A stretch of DNA of 64,000 nucleotides from Sphingobium xanthum (GTDB lineage Bacteria > Pseudomonadota > Alphaproteobacteria > Sphingomonadales > Sphingomonadaceae), in assembly GCF_019737615.1 (NCBI RefSeq), contig NZ_JAHKKS010000011.1, positions 62,001 to 126,000 on the forward strand, read 5' to 3'. The stretch's first letter is position 1; each line of letters starts with the position of its first letter. The translations under genes were made by a program, and so were the position numbers. Shown here piece by piece: positions 18,377 to 24,889 of the stretch. Under the pieces are notes generated by a model. The model was not told where the DNA came from, ran no database searches, and saw only the letters and a list, made by a program, of their open reading frames with translations.

Positions 18377-19522
18377 TCAGGCTGCCTTGTTCTGATCGTC
18401 GTCCTGCGTCTCGTCTTCGCGACGGCGGCGGATCATCCACTGGCGGCCGGCGAAGACCGCAGCCGCGGCACCACCGAACAGCAGCATGACGGGCGGGGCC
18501 GGAACGTCGGTGCAGCCGCTGGTGCTGCAGCCGCTGGAGCCGGACGAGCCGCTGCTGGTCGAAGAGCTGGTCGAGGACGATGTCGAGCTGGACGTCGAGG
18601 AAGAGGTCGAGCTGGACGTCGATGAGGAGCCGCTCGACCCCGTGGAGCCGGTCGATCCCGTCGAACCGCTCGAACCCGAGGAGCCCGACGACGAGCTGCT
18701 GGACGAGCTCGATGAGGAGGAACTGCTCGACGAGGAGCTCGACGATCCCGAGGAACCGGACGAACCGCTGGAGCCAGAGGAGCCCGACGACCCGCTGGAA
18801 CCCGAAGACCCGCTGCTGCTGTGATGCGGCGGCTTGTGCGGCTTGCCGCCCGTGGAACCGCCGCTGGAAGACGAGCTGGAGCTCGACGAGGAGCTGCTGC
18901 TCGACGAGGAGGACGAAGACGACGAGGTGGACGAGCCGCCCGTCGACGAGGTCGATGTCGAGCTGATGCCGCCGGTCGAGGTGCTGGTGGAGCCGCCGCT
19001 CGTGGAGGTGGAGCCGCCACTGGTCGAAGTGGAGCTGCCGCCCGTCGAGGTCGAACTGCCGCCGGTCGAGGTCGAGCCGCCGCTGGTCGAGGTGGAGCCG
19101 CCGGTGCTGGTCGAGGAGACGACGACCGTGCCGCCGCCGCTGCCGCCACCGCCGAAGAATCCGCCGAAGAAGCCGCCGCCGCCGCCCCAGCCGCCGCTGC
19201 CGCCGGCAACGAGGATCGGGCCGCCGCTGCCGCCGGACATGCTGGGCATCTCACCCATCGGGCGCTCGATCGGGATCGGCGCTGCCTGCGTGCGCACGGT
19301 GACGACGGTCGGCGCCGTCTTGGTCGTCACGGTCTTCACGACCTTGCGGGTCGTCTTCACCGGCTTGCGGTGGGCCGTCTTGACCATCTTGATCGGCTGG
19401 CGCTTGACCTGATTGACCACAGGGGGGCGCGATTGATCGGCGAGCTGGAGCGCTCCACCGCCAATGATCGCGCCGCCGCATGCGCAAGCGCAAAGTTTTG
19501 CCAAGGCCATTCTTACAGACAT
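18377..19522 (-). CDS. Ser/Gly/Thr-rich low-complexity protein with PEP-CTERM-like sorting tail
   Basis: A 381-residue secreted or surface protein. In order: a hydrophobic N-terminal segment (~5-25), a basic Lys/Thr/Val stretch (~30-75), a glycine-rich part with GGFFGGFFGGGG, about 200 residues of Ser/Thr/Gly repeats including a long uninterrupted poly-Ser run and GSS tandem repeats, a Cys pair (GCSTSGC), then VPAPP at ~340, a hydrophobic helix, RRRR and an acidic tail. The VPAPP-helix-Arg arrangement is a PEP-CTERM variant, a signal read by exosortases. I prefer the ATG at 19522 (GGAAGAG upstream) to the in-frame GTG at 19543. Function unknown; the Ser/Thr tract could be glycosylated in biofilm matrix. 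Confidence 0.72.
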   Translation of the reverse strand: MSVRMALAKLCACACGGAIIGGGALQLADQSRPPVVNQVKRQPIKMVKTAHRKPVKTTRKVVKTVTTKTAPTVVTVRTQAAPIPIERPMGEMPSMSGGSGGPILVAGGSGGWGGGGGFFGGFFGGGGSGGGTVVVSSTSTGGSTSTSGGSTSTGGSSTSTGGSSTSTSGGSTSTSGGSTSTSTGGISSTSTSSTGGSSTSSSSSSSSSSSSSSSSSSSSSGGSTGGKPHKPPHHSSSGSSGSSGSSGSSGSSGSSGSSGSSSSSSSSSSSSSSSSSSSSGSSGSSGSTGSTGSTGSSGSSSTSSSTSSSTSSSTSSSTSSSTSSGSSGSSGCSTSGCTDVPAPPVMLLFGGAAAAVFAGRQWMIRRRREDETQDDDQNKAA

Positions 19523-19886
19523 GTTTGCCCACTCTTCCGACACTATGATCGTGGCTGAAGTCCCCGGCAGCCTGTGATCGCTATTGCTTACAACGCAAAA
19601 TAAAACGTTAACTGCAACAGGATTAACTTCGTTTTCACATGTGTTGTCTGAATTTAACCATCGAATTTACAAATATATACAGTTAATGTTTCCCATAGGG
19701 ACGAAGTCTTAATCGGGATGGTTAATTTATTTACTTTGATCGACATTCCGAGGTCGGGACTCGGGCCGATGTTCAGCAATGGTTCAAGGCAGAGGAAACA
19801 AAGCTTGTCCGATAGTTGGCAGCGCTTTATAGGCCCGCGCCAGAGACACCCGACACAGGGTGCGCTTGAAGAATGCGGAGAAGTTG
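19523..19886. promoter_or_regulatory. divergent AT-rich promoter region (low-complexity protein / dksA)
   Basis: About 360 bases, unusually AT-rich between 19570 and 19750. A plausible sigma-70-type promoter for dksA is TTGTCC (19805-19810), 16-base spacer, TTATAG (19827-19832). Signals for the minus-strand gene probably lie in the AT-rich half. No gene is supported here. Confidence 0.45.
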
Positions 19887-20354
19887 ATGGCCTCCCTTGC
19901 AGGTTCGCCGGAGAAGAACGGGTCCGGTTCGAAACGCTCAGGCATAGAGTTGCCGGAAGGCTATCGCCCGTCCGCCGACGAGGAATTCATGGGGCCGCTG
20001 CAGCTGGAATATTTCCGGCGCCGGCTGCTCGACTGGAAGAAGCAGATTCTCGCGGAAGCGGAAGGCACGCTGGCGACGCTGCAAAGCGAGCCGTTGCGCG
20101 AGCCGGATCTCAACGATCGCGCCTCGAGCGAGACCGACTGGTCGATCGAACTGCGCACCCGCGACCGCCAGCGCAAGCTCATCTCCAAGATCGACTCGGC
20201 CCTGCGCCGCATCGACGATGGCGAATATGGCTATTGCGAAGTTACCGGCGAGCCGATCTCGCTGGGTCGCCTGGAGGCCCGCCCGATCGCCACGATGACC
20301 GTCGAGGCGCAGGAGCGGCATGAGCGGCAGGAAAAGGTCTCCCGCGACGACTGA
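19887..20354 (+). CDS. dksA: RNA polymerase-binding transcription factor DksA (alphaproteobacterial form)
   Basis: Enters the secondary channel of RNA polymerase and works with ppGpp in the stringent response. The 155-residue protein has the long coiled coil (~40-120) with acidic residues at the tip and the C-terminal helix, but the zinc-finger site keeps only one cysteine (GYCEVTGEPI): three of the four classical cysteines are replaced. Alphaproteobacterial DksA proteins commonly have this arrangement and work without zinc. Start: ATG at 19887 with GGAGAAG close upstream; a GTG at 19860 would add nine residues. Confidence 0.93.
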   Translation: MASLAGSPEKNGSGSKRSGIELPEGYRPSADEEFMGPLQLEYFRRRLLDWKKQILAEAEGTLATLQSEPLREPDLNDRASSETDWSIELRTRDRQRKLISKIDSALRRIDDGEYGYCEVTGEPISLGRLEARPIATMTVEAQERHERQEKVSRDD

Positions 20355-20518
20355 GCCATTTGGCGCATGCCGGGCTGCAAATGGCGGCACCGTGCGCTTC
20401 CCTCCCCCACTATTCCAAGTCGCCCCAGCGAAAGCCGGGGTCTCGGGCGATGTGGCGCTGCTGCCGGAGGAGATTTCAGGTTGGGCTTCGCCCGTGTTCG
20501 ACTCCGCTGGGATGACGA
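20355..20518. repeat. repeat family D fragment followed by repeat family C copy 2
   Basis: Directly after the dksA stop, 20355-20387 matches 40578-40610 with three mismatches (family D). Then 20419-20518 is the second copy of the 100-base family C element seen at 18151-18250. The 244-base gap to the PilZ gene is otherwise empty. Confidence 0.7.
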
Positions 20519-20598
20519 CAAGGGGAACGCGTCCACGTCTCAACGGCTCGGCGCGCCGTTAAACATTTCTCTACCAAAGCCATGGCATGCGATGACGC

Positions 20599-20991
20599 AT
20601 GGCAGAATCCGATCCCACGCCGGTCCTGCACGACGACCCCTCCGACGGCGCCGCGAAGCGCGGCGCCAAACGAGACAGTCTGTTCCTGCTGACCACGATT
20701 TCCGATGAGTCCGGGCGTCCGCTCGGAAAGGCGCGCGTGCGCAATCTCTCCGAGACCGGGCTGATGGCAGATTGCGAAAGCAGCTTTCGCGACGGCGACC
20801 GGCTGGTCGTCGATCTGCGCGGCGTCGGCGAGGTTTCGGGACGTGTGACCTGGGTGCGCGGTGATCGCATCGGCTTCGCCTTCGATCAGCAAATCGATCC
20901 GCAGGCGGCGCGCAAGCCGGTCAGCGGCAACAGCGCCGCGCTGCCGCAATATCTGCGGCAGTTGCCGCGCGTCGCGAAGTTCAGCCGCTAG
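20599..20991 (+). CDS. PilZ domain protein
   Basis: A 130-residue single-domain protein likely to bind cyclic di-GMP. The domain spans ~20-105: a basic start (AAKRGAKRDS, where an RxxxR motif would be) and the second motif NLSETGL, followed by beta strands with the WVRGDRIGFAF element. The first Arg pair is spaced as R-x3-R, so c-di-GMP binding is plausible. No effector domain is attached; such proteins usually act by docking on a partner. It stands alone. Confidence 0.85.
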   Translation: MAESDPTPVLHDDPSDGAAKRGAKRDSLFLLTTISDESGRPLGKARVRNLSETGLMADCESSFRDGDRLVVDLRGVGEVSGRVTWVRGDRIGFAFDQQIDPQAARKPVSGNSAALPQYLRQLPRVAKFSR

Positions 20992-21193
20992 AGCATCGCG
21001 CTCCAGATCAGGCCCGTTCGCCTTGCGCGACGTCGAGGCATGCTTCGCCTCCGCTCAGCAGGAAGGCTTCGACTTGGCTCAGCCCGAACGGGAGGGGCGG
21101 CTCCGATTTGACGTGCTGCGCTCCAGGGCAAACTCGGGCAATCCGATTGCGCTCCTGCAAGCCGGGCGACGAATTTCTGAAGCACAAAAACGA

Positions 21194-21234
21194 ATGCGGA
21201 GGAGAGCAGCCCTCGGGCGCTCGATCCTCCGCAT
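21194..21234. repeat. 41-base near-perfect hairpin
   Basis: Outer arms ATGCGGAGGA (21194-21203) and TCCTCCGCAT (21225-21234) are perfectly complementary; inside them GAGC/GCTC and GCCC/GGGC continue the stem down to a two-base turn. One arm contains the ribosome-binding-like GGAGGA and the other its complement. No U-run follows on either strand. Confidence 0.65.
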
Positions 21235-21328
21235 GTCGCGCGACGCTTGCCGGTCTTTCCGGCGGCTTCCTCTCCGATAATTCTTGTAAATGCGTGCGGG
21301 ACGCGACCTGCTAATGCAATTTGGGACG

Positions 21329-21364
21329 AAAAAAAAGGGCCGACCTCGGAGAGGTCAGCCCTTT
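21329..21364 (-). terminator. Rho-independent terminator of the predicted small RNA
   Basis: GC-rich 14-bp stem with a 3-base loop followed, on the minus strand, by eight uridines. No protein gene ends just before it; the nearest upstream minus-strand gene stops 400 bases away. Confidence 0.8.
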
Positions 21365-21392
21365 GAGTCTTAGGAGAGGATGCCTGAAAGGC
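21329..21392 (-). ncRNA. predicted small RNA (~64 nt) with intrinsic terminator
   Basis: Read on the minus strand: TTGCAG (21426-21421), 16-base spacer, TATTTA (21404-21399), a start near 21392, a leader containing CATCCTCTCCTAAG, then a 14-bp stem (21364-21351 with 21347-21334, one G-U pair) whose loop-side reads CCTCTCCGAGG, and eight U residues (21336-21329). Promoter, unstructured C/U-rich leader and terminator in this order are the plan of Hfq-bound trans-acting sRNAs; size and form recall the suhB/mmgR (alpha-r8) family of Alphaproteobacteria. The terminator is clear; the RNA identity is inferred. Confidence 0.55.
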
Positions 21393-21446
21393 AGTTTCTA
21401 AATAGCACAGCCTTATTTTGCTGCAAGTGCGAAAATGATATTTTGC

Positions 21447-21519
21447 CATGCAAAAATGACATGCATGACTTATCTTATTGAAAATAAGAGATAAAAATAT
21501 CTATGCGCATTTTTGCATG
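21447..21519. repeat. nested inverted repeats in an AT-rich block
   Basis: CATGCAAAAATG (21447-21458) and its exact complement CATTTTTGCATG (21508-21519) flank 49 bases that contain a second, imperfect hairpin (TATCTTATT...AATAAGAGATA). Located upstream of the predicted small RNA promoter. May be an operator or a cruciform. Confidence 0.5.
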
Positions 21520-21762
21520 CAAATTGAGCAGCTGGGATCGATTTTCTCTCGCGAGCGCGAACGCATCGTGCCTGCGCCCGGACGTTCACCGAACAAGGTA
21601 GAATTTTGCTCGCATTGCGACGTTTCTGCCACAAAACGCCCAGCCTTGACGTAGCGTCACCCTAAAAAGGGCGTGCAAGGACTGTGGGTGCCGGGCGCGA
21701 ATCGCGCATTGACAACGATGTCAGAATTGGGGCGCCGGATCGTCGCGCGACTCGCCCTTGGC

Positions 21763-22659
21763 TCAGCGCCCCTGCGCGAAGGTATCGCAGGAAGCCGGGT
21801 CGCCGGTCTGCAGCCCGCGCCGCAGCCAGGCCATGCGCTGCTCGTTGGAGCCATGGGTGAAGCTGTCCGGCATCGGCCGCTGGCCCGCCTGGCGCTGGAG
21901 CGTGTCGTCGCCGATCGCCTCGGCCGCCTTCAGCCCTTCCTCCATGTCGCCTGCTTCCATGAGGCCGGTGCGCTTGCCCCAGACGCCGGCATAGCAATCC
22001 GCCTGCAGCTCGACCTTCACCTGCATCGCATTGGCCTCCGCCGTACCGGCCGAACGCTGCGCCTGGTTCACCTGACCCAGCGTGCCTTCCAGATTCTGGA
22101 TGTGATGGCCGACCTCGTGCGCGATCACATAGGCCTGGGCGAAGTCGCCGGGCGCGCCGAAGCGCTGGCGCAGCTCGTTGAAGAAGTCGGTGTCGAGGTA
22201 GATCTTCTTGTCGAGCGGGCAGTAGAACGGGCCCATAGCCGATTGCGCCGCGCCGCAGCCGGAACGGCCGGACTGCGCATAGAAGGAAAGTACTGTCGGC
22301 TGATATTGCTGGCCATGCTCGCGGAAAACCTCGCCCCAGACGCGCTCGGTCGTGCCCAGCACCTTGAGAGAGAAGCTCTGCACCTGGGTCAGGTCGCCCT
22401 GCGCGCCGGGGGCGGGCTGGCCCTGCTCGGCCGGCGGCGCGACCGGCGAGCCGCCGGTCATGAGGCCGCCGCCGCTGAAATTGAGGAAGGCGAGCACCGC
22501 GAGCGCGATGACGACGCCGGTGCAGCCGAATTTGCTGCCGATCAATGGCAGCAGCATGCCGATCATCCCGCCGCCGCCACCGCCGCCGAAACCGGGCAAG
22601 CCCCCGCCGCCGCGCTGGATCTCGTAATTGCTGCTTTCCTGCTCGTCGTCGAGGCGCAT
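21763..22659 (-). CDS. neutral zinc metallopeptidase, YpfJ family
   Basis: A 298-residue membrane-anchored protein of the YpfJ/DUF2342-like neutral zinc metallopeptidase family. Order: a glycine-rich cytoplasmic start, a single transmembrane helix (~45-62), a Pro/Ala linker, and the catalytic domain with HEVGHH at 181-186 (zinc ligands His181, His185) and further acidic residues downstream (ELQADCYAG). Length is as in the family. Substrate unknown. Neighbouring genes give no clue: it is transcribed away from the patatin operon. Confidence 0.88.
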   Translation of the reverse strand: MRLDDEQESSNYEIQRGGGGLPGFGGGGGGGMIGMLLPLIGSKFGCTGVVIALAVLAFLNFSGGGLMTGGSPVAPPAEQGQPAPGAQGDLTQVQSFSLKVLGTTERVWGEVFREHGQQYQPTVLSFYAQSGRSGCGAAQSAMGPFYCPLDKKIYLDTDFFNELRQRFGAPGDFAQAYVIAHEVGHHIQNLEGTLGQVNQAQRSAGTAEANAMQVKVELQADCYAGVWGKRTGLMEAGDMEEGLKAAEAIGDDTLQRQAGQRPMPDSFTHGSNEQRMAWLRRGLQTGDPASCDTFAQGR

Positions 22660-22838
22660 GGGCTAGTCCTTTTTCGCTCTCTCGTGGACGCGGAGCCTAA
22701 GCATTGGTTCCCGGCATGGGAAGGGGCGTCTGGCCGTGTTCGATCCGGGAAAGGTGGCGGGGGCAGCGCGGCTTCGCGACCATTTGCGACAAGTGCGGGA
22801 GTGGCGTCTCTCGCGCAAATGCGATATTGCAGCGCACC

Positions 22839-24023
22839 ATGGATATGCCCAAGCAGACGAAAGCTGCGCGCAGGGGCAATGCGCCCATGCCGCTGCCGGA
22901 CGAGGTCGCGCTGGTCCTGCAGGGCGGCGGCGCGCTCGGTTCCTATCAGGCGGGCGTGATCGAGCGGCTGACCGAGCTCGATATCGAGATCGACTGGGTC
23001 GCTGGGATTTCGATCGGCGCGATCAACGCCGCGCTCATCGCCGGCAATCCGCCCGAGCTCTGGGCGGAGCGGCTCGCGCAGTTCTGGAACACGGTGAGCG
23101 GCGGCCTGCCCAATTATTGCCTGCCGGACCAGCACGATATTCGGGAGGCGGCGCATCTGCTGGCGGCGTCCGCCGTTACACTCTGGGGCATTCCGGGCTT
23201 CTTCCGGCCGAACATGCTGCCCAGCTGGCTGGCACCCGCCGGATCGCCGGCAGCGCTCGGCTATTATGACACGACGCCGCTGCGCGCGACACTGGACGAG
23301 TTGGTCGACTGGGAGCGCGTCAATTACGGGCCGACGCGCTTCTCGGTCGGCGCGGTCGACATTGAGAACGGCAATTTCGCCTATTTCGACAATCACGACC
23401 CCAAATGGCGCGGGCGGATCGACGCGCGGCACGTCATGGCCTCGGGCGCGCTGCCGCCGGGCCTGCCGCCGGTGGAGATTGACGGGCGGCATTATTGGGA
23501 CGGCGGCCTCGTCTCCAACACGCCGCTCTCGCATGTGCTCGATCATCAGAGCCGCGACCTGTTGATCTTCCAGGTCGATCTCTTCCCCGCCGAAGGCCCG
23601 CTGCCGCGCGAGATGACCGAAGTCTGGTCGCGCGAGAAAGACATCCGCTATTCGAGCCGAACGCGGCAGGTGACCGATCTCTATCTGCGCGAGCGGCGCG
23701 AGCATCATGCGATCCGCGCGCTGCTGGACAAGCTGCCGGACGATCTCGCCGCCACGGCCGAGGCGATGGAGTTGGCGGCGATGGTCGAGGAGTCCTCGGT
23801 CAACATCGTCCATCTGATCTACCGGACCCGCGCCTGGGAAAGCGGCGCGCGCGACTTCGAGTTTTCGCGTGCGACGATGCTCGATCATTGGGGGCAGGGG
23901 CGCGAGTCCGTCTCGGCCGTGATCGGGCGGGGCAACCAGCTGCTTGCGCAAAACATCGTCAGCGGCAAGAGCGCGACGTTCGACATCGTGCCCGGCGGGC
24001 AGATCAAGGAGAAGCAGGCATGA
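22839..24023 (+). CDS. patatin-like phospholipase (with DUF3734-type C-terminus)
   Basis: A 394-residue serine acyl hydrolase. Residues ~22-230 form the patatin domain: oxyanion loop GGGALGSYQAG (29-39), nucleophile elbow GISIG (Ser58) and catalytic Asp in WDGGLVSN. The rest is the helical C-terminal domain that goes with this subfamily. The start at ATG 22839 (MDMPKQ) is chosen because upstream sequence in frame is basic and featureless. The stop overlaps the start of the next gene in ATGA (24020-24023), so this lipase and 3-hydroxybutyrate dehydrogenase are translationally coupled. The pair suggests release or turnover of hydroxy-acyl material, for example polyhydroxybutyrate-associated lipids. 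Confidence 0.88.
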   Translation: MDMPKQTKAARRGNAPMPLPDEVALVLQGGGALGSYQAGVIERLTELDIEIDWVAGISIGAINAALIAGNPPELWAERLAQFWNTVSGGLPNYCLPDQHDIREAAHLLAASAVTLWGIPGFFRPNMLPSWLAPAGSPAALGYYDTTPLRATLDELVDWERVNYGPTRFSVGAVDIENGNFAYFDNHDPKWRGRIDARHVMASGALPPGLPPVEIDGRHYWDGGLVSNTPLSHVLDHQSRDLLIFQVDLFPAEGPLPREMTEVWSREKDIRYSSRTRQVTDLYLRERREHHAIRALLDKLPDDLAATAEAMELAAMVEESSVNIVHLIYRTRAWESGARDFEFSRATMLDHWGQGRESVSAVIGRGNQLLAQNIVSGKSATFDIVPGGQIKEKQA

Positions 24024-24805
24024 GTTTGACAGGCAAGACCGCGTTGGTGACGGGCTCCACCTCGGGCATCGGGCTGGCTTATGCCAAGGCGCTGGCGGCG
24101 CAGGGCGTGAATCTGGTCATCAACGGTTTTGGTGATGCCGTGGCGATCGAGACCGAGCGTCAGGCGCTGGAAGCCGCGAGCGGCGGCAAGACGATCTATT
24201 CGGGGCATGATCTGACCAAGGTCGATCAGATCGAGGCGATGATGGCGGAAGCCGCCGCGACGTTCGGTGGCGTCGATATCCTCATCAACAATGCGGGCAT
24301 GCAGCATGTCGCGCCGGTCGAGGAATTTCCGGTCGACAAGTGGAACCTCATCATCGCGCTCAACCTCAACTCCGCCTTCCATACGACGCGGCTCGCCGTG
24401 CCTTATATGAAGAAGAAGAAATGGGGCCGGATCATCCAGACCGCGTCCGCGCACAGTCTCGTCGCCTCGCCGTTCAAGACCGCCTATGTGACGGCCAAGC
24501 ATGGCCTCGCCGGCTTCACCAAGACGATCGCGCTGGAGCTGGCGACCTTCGGCGTCACCGCCAATTGTATCTCGCCGGGCTATGTCTGGACGCCTCTGGT
24601 CGAGAACCAGATCCCCGACACGATGAAGGCGCGCGGCATGACGCGGGAGCAGGTGATTAATGACGTGCTGCTCGCCGGGCAGCCGACCAAGCAGTTCGTG
24701 ACGGCCGAGCAGGTCGCGGAGATCGCGATGTTCCTGTGCTCGGATGCGGCAGCGCAGATTACGGGGACGAATATTAGTGTCGATGGGGGTTGGACGGCAG
24801 GTTAG
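24020..24805 (+). CDS. bdhA: 3-hydroxybutyrate dehydrogenase
   Basis: A short-chain dehydrogenase that oxidises (R)-3-hydroxybutyrate to acetoacetate with NAD+, used when polyhydroxybutyrate is consumed. The 261-residue protein has the TGSTSGIG cofactor loop (10-17), NNAG, the catalytic Ser in TASAHS, Tyr-x3-Lys in AYVTAKHG, and the long segment with QIPDTMKARG typical of BdhA (the substrate lid). C-terminus ends in the usual ISVDGGWTAG. Overlaps the patatin gene by four bases. Specificity is inferred from close resemblance to the family. Confidence 0.92.
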   Translation: MSLTGKTALVTGSTSGIGLAYAKALAAQGVNLVINGFGDAVAIETERQALEAASGGKTIYSGHDLTKVDQIEAMMAEAAATFGGVDILINNAGMQHVAPVEEFPVDKWNLIIALNLNSAFHTTRLAVPYMKKKKWGRIIQTASAHSLVASPFKTAYVTAKHGLAGFTKTIALELATFGVTANCISPGYVWTPLVENQIPDTMKARGMTREQVINDVLLAGQPTKQFVTAEQVAEIAMFLCSDAAAQITGTNISVDGGWTAG

Positions 24806-24810
24806 GTCAC

Positions 24811-24842
24811 TAGCCCTCTCCCGCGAAAGCGGGAGAGGGCTA
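24811..24842. terminator. perfect 14-bp hairpin with GAAA tetraloop after bdhA
   Basis: Arms 24811-24824 and 24829-24842 pair without mismatch around a GAAA loop, starting six bases after the bdhA stop codon. No T-run. It resembles the short CCCGCGAAAGCGGG palindromes scattered through sphingomonad genomes. Confidence 0.6.
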
Positions 24843-24889
24843 GAGGCTAGACCTTGACGCCGGCCACCCCGGCTCGGCAAACAAGCATC

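Larger units (their letters stand above)
20992..21762. other. 770-base structured intergenic region
   Basis: Between the PilZ gene and the YpfJ peptidase there is no convincing protein gene. It contains: a REP-like sequence around 21062-21093; a strong hairpin at 21194-21234; a predicted small RNA with terminator on the minus strand (21329-21392); an AT-rich block with nested inverted repeats (21447-21519); and a poorly organised stretch 21540-21762. A 153-codon open frame on the minus strand crosses the terminator and is rejected. Confidence 0.6.

Noticed and set aside
18570-19100. Regularly spaced repeats that could suggest a CRISPR array or minisatellite
   Set aside because: They are in-frame codon repeats of a Ser/Gly/Thr protein with no unique spacers of constant length.
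18486-19412. Long open frames on the plus strand opposite the Ser-rich gene, encoding Glu/Asp/Pro-rich or Ala/Arg-rich protein
   Set aside because: They are the complement of the serine/glycine codon repeats; there is no ribosome site, and the composition follows directly from the repeat.
20988-21449. 153-codon open frame on the minus strand in the structured intergenic region
   Set aside because: It runs through a strong intrinsic terminator and REP-like DNA, has Arg-rich low-quality composition and no recognisable features.
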